Assembly: GCA_030619925.1 (NCBI GenBank)
Contig: JAUXAL010000020.1
Location: 1 to 52,926, forward strand
Source: Phycisphaerae bacterium
Lineage (GTDB): Bacteria; Planctomycetota; Phycisphaerae; Sedimentisphaerales; Anaerobacaceae
Length of the DNA stretch: 52,926 nt
Reading direction: 5' to 3'
Each line of letters opens with the position of its first letter. Position 1 is the first letter of the stretch. Made by a program: the position numbers and the translations under genes. Positions 27,550 to 35,855 of the stretch are shown here, one piece after another. The notes below the pieces were generated by a model. It did not search any database. It was not told where the DNA came from and saw nothing but the letters and a program-made list of their open reading frames with translations.

Positions 27550-27612
27550 AAAACAAATCTCCAATCTCAGCCGTGTTCAGTATCGACGGGCTTTACGATT
27601 CACAAGATACGT

Positions 27613-28833
27613 TTATTGTTCGTTATCCGCTGTTTTTGTTTGTTGGGCCAGCTGCTTGTCCGCCTCGTTTTGTTTTGACTCAGCCGCCAAACGTTTCACT
27701 TCTTCGGCTGCTGCTGCAACCAGTTTTTCCGCGATGTCCGAATCGATCTTCAGCTCGTTAATTAATGGTTCGACCCCTACATCCTCCAGGTCTTGAACAG
27801 ATATGGCGCCCAGGGCTATCAGCTTGTCAACCATTGTATCGTCAGCGCCTTCTACAGTCTTGATGCAGTTTGTCAATCGTTCGATGCCCTGATTGTATTC
27901 GTCCGGCGTTAGTATATCGATATCCCAGCCGGCCAGCCTGGCAGCCAACCGGACATTCTGCCCGTGCTTGCCGATAGCCAGACTAAGCTGGTCCTCATCG
28001 ACAACCACTGTCGCTCGTCCCAGCTCGAAGCACAAGGCGATTTCACTGACTTTTGCCGGCATCAACGCATTTACCACAAGCACCTGGGACGACTCATTCC
28101 AGCGGACGATATCTATTTTCTCTCCGCCGAGCTCATCGACTATGTTCTTTATTCTGCTGCCCCGCACCCCCACACAGGCCCCGACGGGGTCGACCTTGTC
28201 GTCGAATGAGACTACTGCAACTTTGGTTCTATAGCCCGCCTCTCGCGCAAGTGCTCGTATTTCGATAATTTTTTCATTGATCTCCGGCACCTCTAACTCA
28301 AACAATCGGCGGATAAACTCAGGGTGTGTGCGGGAGAGAATAATTTTGACCTGATTCGAAGTCTCTTTTACATCAAGAATCAAACATCGAATTCTCTCGC
28401 TCACCCGATGCGTCTGGCCCATTATCTGTTCGCTTTTTGGCATAAAGCCTTCGGTCCAACGGTACAGGTTAACAATCAGTGTTCCACCTTCGTATCGCAC
28501 GACCGAGCCACTTATGATTTCTCCTTTTCGCTGAACAAACTCAGCATAGATACTATCTCTCTCGTCAGCCCGTATCTTCTGGATCATCACCTGCTTGGCT
28601 GTCTGGGCGGGGATTCGGCCGAGCTGTTTTATATCGATTTCCACATCGTCCTTGGAGGCGGTGATCTGACCGGTGTTGCGGTCGATGTTTACCACTATAT
28701 TGCTTTCCGGCTCACCAAAGTGCTTCCTCGCTGCCGAGACCATAGCTTCTTCCAGGTCCACAAATATCGATTCCTTGTCGATATTTTTGTCGCGGGCAAT
28801 GTTATCCACGATTCTCAGTAATTCCTGACTCAT
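27613..28833 (-). CDS. nusA: Transcription termination/antitermination factor NusA
   Basis: This 406-residue RNA polymerase-binding factor has an N-terminal domain (residues 1-125), an S1 domain (GEIISGSVVRYEGGTLIVNL, about 130-200), two KH domains (VGVRGSRIKNIVDELGGEKI and LAIGKHGQNVRLAARL) and one C-terminal helix-hairpin-helix segment (LIALGAISVQDLEDVGVEPL), so it is the shorter type. AAGGA precedes the ATG. The usual rimP is not upstream; instead a terminated structured RNA candidate ends about 70 bases before this gene. Confidence 0.96.
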   Translation of the reverse strand: MSQELLRIVDNIARDKNIDKESIFVDLEEAMVSAARKHFGEPESNIVVNIDRNTGQITASKDDVEIDIKQLGRIPAQTAKQVMIQKIRADERDSIYAEFVQRKGEIISGSVVRYEGGTLIVNLYRWTEGFMPKSEQIMGQTHRVSERIRCLILDVKETSNQVKIILSRTHPEFIRRLFELEVPEINEKIIEIRALAREAGYRTKVAVVSFDDKVDPVGACVGVRGSRIKNIVDELGGEKIDIVRWNESSQVLVVNALMPAKVSEIALCFELGRATVVVDEDQLSLAIGKHGQNVRLAARLAGWDIDILTPDEYNQGIERLTNCIKTVEGADDTMVDKLIALGAISVQDLEDVGVEPLINELKIDSDIAEKLVAAAAEEVKRLAAESKQNEADKQLAQQTKTADNEQ

Positions 28834-28904
28834 AGTCCTTATCTCTTTAATCCAGCACCAATTTCTTTTCTCTTTCTACCCGGCACCACAAATTCGTGCC
28901 GGAC

Positions 28905-28936
28905 AAAAAAAGTGGAAACTAACTAAGTTTCCACTT
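28905..28936 (-). terminator. Rho-independent terminator upstream of nusA
   Basis: On the minus strand AGTGGAAACT / AGTTTCCACT (10 bp, 5-base loop) is followed by a run of T. No protein gene precedes it on this strand, so it ends an RNA gene or attenuates nusA transcription. Confidence 0.8.
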
Positions 28937-29160
28937 CAGCATGGGGTTCCTCGCCAATGGGTTCCCCAGCATGCCCAAAACGAACAGAGGTTGTAGTTCA
29001 CCTTTGTGCTACATCATCTGCCTCCGGTAGTTAAAAAACCTCGTTCGTTTTCCGACATTGAAGCAGAAATACCGGTTGCAAAGCCACCATTTGCGCAAAG
29101 CCCAGCGGTGCAAGTCGATTGTGGTTCGTCTACTTTGCACTGTTTGCTAATCCTGTCAAA
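28905..29160 (-). ncRNA. Candidate structured RNA or nusA attenuator
   Basis: About 220 ORF-free bases on the minus strand start near a TTGACA box (29154-29159) and end at a strong terminator. Stems visible by eye are GTGCAA-AGT/ACTTGCAC near the 5' end, a long-range AACGAAC-GAGG / CCTC-T-GTTCGTT arm with an inner TGTAG/CTACA hairpin, and a TGGGG/CCCCA hairpin before the terminator. The -10 box is poor. It does not match 6S, tmRNA, RNase P or SRP signatures known to me. Confidence 0.4.
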
Positions 29161-29635
29161 AGCATTTTAAACGCCTCTTAAGTTCAAAATTTAGCTTTGG
29201 TAGCTGTTAATCCTTATACCTAAACCTTTTATAATAATCGTCAAATCCGCCAGTGGCAATGATTTTTTTGCCGAATTTGTATAATTTTTAGCCCGAATCC
29301 GACGCAAAAAATGCCCTCACATGGCCAAGAATCATCTTCGAACCGCCAACGTCCGCATAAAATAGCCTTTTACGGGATTAGAACCGGCTTTCTCATCTCC
29401 AGTAACCATGGCAGGCTGCTTCTAAACAATCCGCTAAAAATTTGCCAAATTTTGCAGATTAGACACAATATTTCATCCCGGAGCACCGGAATTCAAAATT
29501 TCATTCAGCTTCTTTTGAATACCTGCTTTCGCAGGCACAGGTTTTGTATTTCGGGTTTCGTATTTATCTTTTATATATTCCCTACGTGCTATCCCCCTTT
29601 TTGCTTTTTTCCTTTTCAAAAGTCCTGTATTTCGC

Positions 29636-29664
29636 TTGACATTTTTCTCTCAGTCACATAGACT
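29636..29664 (+). promoter_or_regulatory. Promoter of the leader ORF and the PD40/MBL gene
   Basis: TTGACA (29636-29641), a 17-base spacer and TAGACT (29659-29664) lie 27 bases before the leader ATG, with AAGGAGG between. This is the clearest protein-gene promoter in the window. Confidence 0.7.
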
Positions 29665-29690
29665 ATTCTTTGATTTAAGGAGGATTCGAG

Positions 29691-29837
29691 ATGAAGTTCC
29701 GGCTTTCCGCGAGGGTTGAGTTTCTGTTCATACGTCCACGCAGGTGTTTTTTGGTCAATTTAACCCAGCCGGAGCAGGAATTCTTCTCTGCGTGTTTTTT
29801 CCTCGGCCTGATGGGTGGAGAGGATAGTATAAAATGA
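29691..29837 (+). CDS. 48-residue leader ORF coupled to the next gene
   Basis: It starts at an ATG seven bases after a perfect AAGGAGG and reads MKFRLSARVEFLFIRPRRCF and on to LGLMGGEDSIK. Its TGA overlaps the ATG of the next gene (ATGA), so the two are probably translationally coupled. It contains no domain that I recognise; a regulatory leader peptide or a small membrane-associated protein is possible. The excellent ribosome site makes it likely that it is translated. Confidence 0.55.
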   Translation: MKFRLSARVEFLFIRPRRCFLVNLTQPEQEFFSACFFLGLMGGEDSIK

Positions 29838-32164
29838 GATTGTTTGACAGTTCTAAAATTAGCATGGCGTTGATAGGCTTTGTCGTTGTTGTGCTTGGCG
29901 GCGGTGGCAGCGCGAACGCGGAGCTCACCTTCGGCTCTCCCGCTAATCTTGGGCCAAATGTCAACAGTTCATCTAATGATGCCGGGCCCAGCATCGCGGC
30001 TGACGGCCTGTCGCTCTTCTTCGACTCTGACCGCCCCGGCGGCTTAGGTGGTTGTGACCTATGGGTGGCAACGCGCAAGGCGACAGACGAGGACTGGGGT
30101 GAGCCTGTGAATCTTGGGCCGATTATGAATACGGAATACGAGGAATTCGATTCGAGCATCTCGGCCGACGGACTATCGCTCTTGTTTGCCTCCGACCATC
30201 CCGGCGGCTCAGGTGATTTCGACCTGTGGGTAGCAGGGCGGAATACGACAGATGAAGACTGGGGTGTGCCCGTGAATCTGGGGCCGATTGTGAACTCGGA
30301 ATACGAGGACTATGGCCCGGGCATCTCGGCAGATGGACTGTCGCTTTACTTTTCCTCTAATCGGCCCGGCACCTATGGTGGTCCCGACCTGTGGGTAACT
30401 ATGCGGACAACAGTAAATGACGCTTGGGGCGAGCCGGTGAACCTGGGACCAACCGTCAACAGTTCGCTTTGGGAGGCCAGGCCGAAGCTCTCAACTGATG
30501 GCCTGACACTCTTGTTCGGCTCAAACCAGCTTGAGGGCGGTGACCTGTGCGATATATATATGACCACGCGCGAAACGACGCAAAGCGCTTGGGGCACACC
30601 TGTGAAACTTGGCTCATCTGTTAACAGCCCCGATGACGAAGATTGGCCGTGTATCTCAACTGACGGACGAACGCTTCTCTTCGAGTCCGACCGGGCCGGC
30701 GGGTCAGGTGCCTGGGATATATGGCAGGTGTCAATCGAGCCAGTCGTTGACTTTAACGGGGACACAATTGTGGACCTCAAAGATTTCTGCAAACTTGCTC
30801 AATACTGGGGCCAGAATGAATCGTCCGTTGACATCGCTCCTGCGCCTCTTGGCGACGGAAAAATTGCTCACAAGGACCTGGCTGTTTTTTCTGAACACTG
30901 GCTTGAAGAATACCCGGAAATTATATATATACAGTGGCTCGGCCATGCCAGTGTGAAGGTCTGGACGGAAGATTGTGTAGTATACGTTGACCCGGAGAGA
31001 TTGACCGAATCGCCCCATGATGCGACGCTGGTGTGTGTTACCCACACTCATGGTGACCATTACTCACCTTCGGATATCGCCAGGGTTTCCAATTCCGAGA
31101 CGCAATTTATTGCTCCGCCTGATGTTGTCCAGCAGTACGGTAGCGGAGAGCCAATCGCTCCCGGCCAAACAATCGAATTGGACTGTGCCAGCGTGACTGC
31201 GGTGCCTGCGTATAATACCAACAAACCGAACCATCCCAAATCAAGGAACTGGGTCGGGTTCATAATAGAGCTCGGCTCGAAACGGATTTATGTCGCGGGC
31301 GATACAGACCTGACGGATGAAATGAAAGCGCTTACGGACATTGACGCAGCGATACTGCCCGCGGGCGGTACGTACACAATGAACGCGGTCGAGGCAGCGG
31401 AGGCAACGCAGTATATCAAACCCGAATTGGCTATACCATATCACTGGGGTCGAAATGTAGGCACCCTCAGTGACGCTGAGACATTTGCCAAGAAGGCTGC
31501 GTGCGCCGTAAAGATTTTGACGGTCGGCGAGACTATAAGCTCTGACAATTGGCCGGAGTATTCTTCCCTGATAGCGCACTGGAAGCTGGACGAGACAGAA
31601 GGTAGCATCGCCTACGACAGCGCAGGTGACAACAGCGGGACCCTCAATGGTAATCCGCTCTGGCGGCCTGCCGGCGGTAAGGTAGATGGCTCGCTCGAAT
31701 TCGACGGGACCGATGACTACGTTAGCGCCGACTTTGTCCTGAACCCGGCGGACGGGCCGTTCAGCGTCTTTGCCTGGATAAAAGGAGGTGCCCCGGGGCA
31801 AACTGTCATATCTCAAACAGGCGGCGTGAATTGGCTTTCTGCGGATGCATCGGATGGAAAATTGATGATGGAATTAAGGAGTACCGGCCGGATCAGCTTC
31901 ACACTGATATCACAAACAGTGATCACTGATGGCGACTGGCACCGCGTGGGTTTTGTATGGGACGGCTCCAATAGAATCCTATACGCTGATGGCGTGGAAG
32001 TAGCCACAGACGCGCAGACTGGTTTAGGAAGCTCAGACGGGGGCTTGTATATTGGCGCTGGAAAGAATCTTGAACCCGCCAGTTTATGGTCCGGCCTGAT
32101 TGACGATATTCGCATCTACAACCAGGCGCTGAGCGCAGAGGAAATCGCCGCACTGGCGCGTTAG
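29834..32164 (+). CDS. Secreted PD40/dockerin-like/MBL-fold/LamG fusion
   Basis: This 776-residue protein has the signal peptide MALIGFVVVVLGGGGSANA. Domains in order: five or six PD40/WD40-like TolB repeats (residues about 33-295; recurring ISADGLSLYFSSNRPG-type and DLWV.R.T..D.WG-type words), a dockerin-like pair of EF-hand loops (DFNGDTIVDLKDFCKLAQYW and later APLGDGKIAHKDL), an MBL hydrolase with THTHGDHY at about 397-403 and AGDTDLT, IPYHWG behind it, then a C-terminal LamG domain. The MBL part resembles the lactonase-like UlaG group. This combination in one exported chain is unusual. It is coupled to the leader ORF and followed 29 bases later by a second LamG gene. Confidence 0.8.
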   Translation: MRLFDSSKISMALIGFVVVVLGGGGSANAELTFGSPANLGPNVNSSSNDAGPSIAADGLSLFFDSDRPGGLGGCDLWVATRKATDEDWGEPVNLGPIMNTEYEEFDSSISADGLSLLFASDHPGGSGDFDLWVAGRNTTDEDWGVPVNLGPIVNSEYEDYGPGISADGLSLYFSSNRPGTYGGPDLWVTMRTTVNDAWGEPVNLGPTVNSSLWEARPKLSTDGLTLLFGSNQLEGGDLCDIYMTTRETTQSAWGTPVKLGSSVNSPDDEDWPCISTDGRTLLFESDRAGGSGAWDIWQVSIEPVVDFNGDTIVDLKDFCKLAQYWGQNESSVDIAPAPLGDGKIAHKDLAVFSEHWLEEYPEIIYIQWLGHASVKVWTEDCVVYVDPERLTESPHDATLVCVTHTHGDHYSPSDIARVSNSETQFIAPPDVVQQYGSGEPIAPGQTIELDCASVTAVPAYNTNKPNHPKSRNWVGFIIELGSKRIYVAGDTDLTDEMKALTDIDAAILPAGGTYTMNAVEAAEATQYIKPELAIPYHWGRNVGTLSDAETFAKKAACAVKILTVGETISSDNWPEYSSLIAHWKLDETEGSIAYDSAGDNSGTLNGNPLWRPAGGKVDGSLEFDGTDDYVSADFVLNPADGPFSVFAWIKGGAPGQTVISQTGGVNWLSADASDGKLMMELRSTGRISFTLISQTVITDGDWHRVGFVWDGSNRILYADGVEVATDAQTGLGSSDGGLYIGAGKNLEPASLWSGLIDDIRIYNQALSAEEIAALAR

Positions 32165-32193
32165 GTCCCTTTGGGCAGAAAGGACGGTGTAAA

Positions 32194-33777
32194 ATGAAAT
32201 GGTTTGATTATCTTAAGATTAGCCTGGTGTTGCTTGGATTTGTCGTTGGCCCCGTGGTGGTCAACGGCCAGAGCCCCGCGACAGAGGCCTTCACATTTGT
32301 GCAAGTCTGTGACCCGCAACTGGGCTGGGGTTTCGGCTATCAGAACGACGTAAACTCACTCAAGCAAGCTGTAACACACATTAACGGTTTGAAGCCGGAC
32401 CTTGTAGTCTTCTGCGGTGACTTAGTCAACACCTTTACCGACAGTTCCATTGCCGATTTCCTCCAAATCAGAAGCGGGCTAACCATGCCCTCTTACTGCG
32501 CCGCGGGAAATCATGATGTTGGCAATGAACCAACGGTTGCATCTTTGAATCGCTATCGCCAGGCCTTAGGCGACGACTATTTCTCTTTCGAGCACAAAGG
32601 CTACACATTCGTAATTACGAACACACAGCTTTGGAAAGCACCAGTTGCGGGTGAGTCAGAAAAACAGGATCCCTGGCTCAAGCAGACACTGGCCGCTGCC
32701 CGTGATAAGAACAGTCCTGTCTTTATAGTGCAACACTATCCTTTGTATATCAAAGAACCTAACGAGGGCGAGGAATACTACAACCTGCCTCCGGCCAAGA
32801 GGAGCGAGTTGTTGGCCCTGTTTGAGGACTCTGGAGTTGTTGCCGTCCTTTCCGGTCACAGACACCGGCTAATCATCAACGAATACAAGGGCATTCAAAT
32901 GGTAACTGGCGAAACTACGTGCAGGAACACCGACGGACGTCCTCTGGGTTTTAGGCTTTGGCATGTTGATTCACCAACATCAATAAGACATGAATTTCGT
33001 CCTTTGGTGCCGGAAATGCCAACGGCTGACTTTAACGGCGACGAAGTCGTTGACTGTGCAGACATATGCATCATGGTTGACCACTGGGGCGAAGACTACT
33101 CCTTGTGTGACATTGCTCCGCCACCCTTCGGCGATGGCATTGTCGATGTCCAGGACCTGCTCTTCCTTGCTGAGCATTTATTTGAGGACTATCGCCTGAT
33201 GGCGCACTGGAAGCTGGACGAGACAGAAGGCAACATTGCCCACGATGGTGCCGGGAACAATGACGGCATCCTCACTGGAGGACCGCTCTGGCAGCCTGCG
33301 GATGGTCAGGTACATGGCGCGCTGCAATTCGATGGGATAGATGATTATGTTAGCACACCTTTTGTTTTGGACCCATCCGGTGCGCCTTTCAGCGTCTTTG
33401 CCTGGATAAAAGGAGGTGCCCCGGGGCAAGTTGTCATCTCTCAGGCACAAGACGGAGTGCATTGGCTCTTGGCCGATCCGGCAGAGGGCAAACTAATGAC
33501 GGGGCTGACGGGGCTGAGTAGCGGCGGCCGCGGCAGTCCATTGAACTCACAGGCTACTATCACCGACGCCGAATGGCACTGTGTCGGTTTTGTCTGGGAC
33601 GGTTCATACAGAACTCTCTATGTTGACGACGTCGAAGTTGCCAAAGATACGCAGGCTGGTTTGGCAGGCTCATACGGCGGTCTGCATATCGGAGCTGGGA
33701 ACACTCTTGATGCAGCCAGTTTCTTCTCCGGCCTGATTGATGACGTTCGCATATACAACCGGGCGATAACTCCGTAG
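32194..33777 (+). CDS. Secreted metallophosphoesterase/dockerin-like/LamG protein
   Basis: This 527-residue protein has a signal peptide (LKISLVLLGFVVGPVVVNGQ). The calcineurin-like phosphoesterase (residues about 28-270) shows VCDPQLGWG, VVFCGDLVN, AAGNHDVGN, QHYPLY and LSGHRHR, the five metal-site blocks. A dockerin-like segment (FNGDEVVDCADICIMVDHWG, GDGIVDVQDLL) and a LamG domain follow. The LamG domain is nearly identical in parts to that of the gene before it. The frame ends at a TAG where the neighbour has a Glu codon, and seven more in-frame codons (TIRSLAR) lead to the aligned stop at 33799-33801. The substrate is unknown. Confidence 0.85.
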   Translation: MKWFDYLKISLVLLGFVVGPVVVNGQSPATEAFTFVQVCDPQLGWGFGYQNDVNSLKQAVTHINGLKPDLVVFCGDLVNTFTDSSIADFLQIRSGLTMPSYCAAGNHDVGNEPTVASLNRYRQALGDDYFSFEHKGYTFVITNTQLWKAPVAGESEKQDPWLKQTLAAARDKNSPVFIVQHYPLYIKEPNEGEEYYNLPPAKRSELLALFEDSGVVAVLSGHRHRLIINEYKGIQMVTGETTCRNTDGRPLGFRLWHVDSPTSIRHEFRPLVPEMPTADFNGDEVVDCADICIMVDHWGEDYSLCDIAPPPFGDGIVDVQDLLFLAEHLFEDYRLMAHWKLDETEGNIAHDGAGNNDGILTGGPLWQPADGQVHGALQFDGIDDYVSTPFVLDPSGAPFSVFAWIKGGAPGQVVISQAQDGVHWLLADPAEGKLMTGLTGLSSGGRGSPLNSQATITDAEWHCVGFVWDGSYRTLYVDDVEVAKDTQAGLAGSYGGLHIGAGNTLDAASFFSGLIDDVRIYNRAITP

Positions 33778-33968
33778 ACGATCCGGTCACTGGCGCGTTA
33801 GGGCACCTCAGAAACAACCTACTTTAGCCGTTGTAGGACGCATGGTTTACGCTTGCGACTTGTATTGCCGAATTTTTGGCAACTCGACCGCCTGGGGTGA
33901 AGGTACATACGCAGTACGATACTGATAAGTCTCCTCTGGCGGACACGCGATGCGAGATGTGGGCCATA

Positions 33969-34691
33969 CTACGAAGCTGGAACCAGATGCAGTGTTAACT
34001 TCTCCTGTGTAATGGTTATTTTCTCTACTCGCACTTTTTTATTCTCGACCCTGAGAACCGGCTCAAACGGCTCGTCGCTGAGCAATGCCCCTGCTATTTT
34101 TGTCGTCAAAGCCTCTGTGTCTACAGGTACGGTGGCAAGTCTCTGCGCATACATCTTTTTAGCCATCATCTTGGCAAGAGGTGTAATTTTCATAGCGCCG
34201 ACCTTCACCTTCGCCACCTGCAAATTCAAAAACCCCTGTTCATCAACTCTGGGTTCCACCGCAATAGTAACGACAAATTCCACACCTTTTATATGTGCTG
34301 TTCCCATCAATACAATACTGCCGGGCACAAAAAGCACCGCAGGTGCTGAAAACATTATGCCCTCGGACTCCTTTGGCCATCTGGACCACGTGATTATTTC
34401 ATTTATCCCATTCTGGGTAACAACCAGCTCGAATGGCTCGCCACGCTGTGCCCCATTATAAAGTTCGGACGATAGGTGCGTCAGATATGGGTGAACCTGC
34501 CCTTTCTTGTAGCCGGCCGGGTCATTACCAGCCGGCTTGTAAAGACCGGGCGTGTAAAGCAGTAAAGCAAAGATAACAGCCGCTATGGTCAAATCAACCA
34601 AAAGCCAGCAGATTAATTTTTTGTACCTTGCTTTTTTGCGAATTTTCAAATTCGCCCCTGTACCCGGTATTTCTGTCTTGCTTGAAGCCAT
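33969..34691 (-). CDS. YpmS/DUF2140-like membrane protein
   Basis: This 240-residue protein has a basic N-terminus (KIRKKARYKKL), one membrane helix (LICWLLVDLTIAAVIFALLL, about 28-47) and an extracytoplasmic domain of mixed strands (FELVVTQNGINEIITW, GIMFSAPAVLFVPGSIVLMG, VEFVVTIAVEPRVDEQG). The pattern of a short element binding near an alpha-helix followed by a beta-rich domain is that of the YpmS family. No function is established for the family. It is divergent from pyrF. Confidence 0.6.
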   Translation of the reverse strand: MASSKTEIPGTGANLKIRKKARYKKLICWLLVDLTIAAVIFALLLYTPGLYKPAGNDPAGYKKGQVHPYLTHLSSELYNGAQRGEPFELVVTQNGINEIITWSRWPKESEGIMFSAPAVLFVPGSIVLMGTAHIKGVEFVVTIAVEPRVDEQGFLNLQVAKVKVGAMKITPLAKMMAKKMYAQRLATVPVDTEALTTKIAGALLSDEPFEPVLRVENKKVRVEKITITQEKLTLHLVPAS

Positions 34692-34755
34692 TCATATGAT
34701 TATAGTGGTTTGAAGGTTTATTAAAAAGATTTTTCCAAATATGAGGATTTAGAAA

Positions 34756-35706
34756 ATGGCAAGTCATTTTGCTGACCGTCTGTGCGATGCCGTAAAAACA
34801 AAGAGAACTTCCTTGATTGTCGGCCTGGACCCCGTTTATACGAGGCTGCCCTCAGCGATAAAGAACCATCGCCAGATGAACGATGAGTTTGATGCCGCCG
34901 CTGCAGTCGATGCTATTTTTGATTTTTGCACACAGACGATGCGGATAATCGCACCGATGGTACCGGCTGTGAAGATAAATATTGCCTATTTCGAAAAGTA
35001 TTTGTGGGAAGGCCTGGAGACGTACTATGCCTTGATTTCCGAGGCCGACGATTTAGGCATGGAAATAATTGGCGACGTAAAACGCGGCGACATAGGCCAC
35101 ACTGCGGAGCTTTACGCCGCTGCTCATCTCGAAAATCCGGAGCTCACCGGCCTTGAGGACACCCTTGCACCCGACGCCATAACCGTCAACGGCTACATGG
35201 GAGCTGACGGTATTGAGCCCTTTGCGGATATGGCCAGCAGGCAGGGCAAGGGTCTGTTCGTATTGGTTCGCACCAGCAATCCTTCCGCTGCAGCTATTCA
35301 GGATTTTGCCGACGCTGACGGCCAGAAAATGTATGAAAAACTTGCTGAAGTCGTTGGCCAAGCCGCCAACAAAGCCGAACGAATTGGAAACGCCGGCTAC
35401 AGCAACGTCGGAATGGTGGTCGGCGGCACTGCACCGGACGTAACAACTACTCTGCGTCAGAAGTATGATAATGTATGGTTTCTTGTGCCGGGCTACGGCT
35501 CGCAGGGTGCCTCCGCTGCCGACTGTGTGCGGTTCTGCAAACCCAACGGTACCGGAGCTTTAATTAACGCTTCACGCTCGATAATCTATGCCTATGAAAA
35601 GCCAAAATACAAAGACCAGTTCGGCGACGACTGGAAAAGATGCATCGAGCAGGCCGTCATCGATGCGAAGATTGATTTGGCAAAGGCCATGCAAACACTG
35701 CTATAA
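34756..35706 (+). CDS. pyrF: Orotidine 5'-phosphate decarboxylase (type 2)
   Basis: This 316-residue TIM-barrel enzyme makes UMP, the last step of pyrimidine synthesis. The longer type-2 form is recognised by LIVGLDPVYTRLP, the catalytic DVKRGDIGHTAELY, VNGYMGADGIEPF, VLVRTSNPSA and the C-terminal VPGYGSQGAS and INASRSIIYAY. GAGG precedes the ATG. murD follows after 150 bases containing a palindrome. Confidence 0.95.
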   Translation: MASHFADRLCDAVKTKRTSLIVGLDPVYTRLPSAIKNHRQMNDEFDAAAAVDAIFDFCTQTMRIIAPMVPAVKINIAYFEKYLWEGLETYYALISEADDLGMEIIGDVKRGDIGHTAELYAAAHLENPELTGLEDTLAPDAITVNGYMGADGIEPFADMASRQGKGLFVLVRTSNPSAAAIQDFADADGQKMYEKLAEVVGQAANKAERIGNAGYSNVGMVVGGTAPDVTTTLRQKYDNVWFLVPGYGSQGASAADCVRFCKPNGTGALINASRSIIYAYEKPKYKDQFGDDWKRCIEQAVIDAKIDLAKAMQTLL

Positions 35707-35785
35707 GAAATACTGAGCTATCTTGCAGAAAGTAAATTACTGAGCTTTGCGTTATCAATGTCACTTATGGGTGGCACCCTCTCGT

Positions 35786-35800
35786 GCTTCGCAGCGAAGC
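35786..35800. repeat. GCTTCGC palindrome before murD
   Basis: GCTTCGC-A-GCGAAGC (35786-35800), followed by another GCTTCGCAGAG, lies in the murD leader. The longer murD frame would begin inside it with GTG. Confidence 0.6.
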
Positions 35801-35855
35801 GCTGCTTCGCAGAGTAGTACAAACTTGTTTGGGGGTGCTCTTGACGATAAACACC

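Larger units (their letters stand above)
28834..29635. other. Gene-free stretch upstream of nusA
   Basis: It holds a CCGGCAC/GTGCCGG hairpin (28880-28902), the terminated RNA candidate (28905-29160), and about 470 AT-rich bases in which I see nothing on either strand until the promoter at 29636. Confidence 0.5.

Noticed and set aside
27549-27564. infB start at the upstream TTG (27564)
   Set aside because: The GGAG ribosome site lies between this codon and the next TTG at 27549, which then begins the family-like [11 protein letters not shown] sequence.
31241-31816. 191-codon minus-strand ORF in the PD40/MBL gene
   Set aside because: It is antisense to the MBL and LamG coding sequence and shows no motif of its own.
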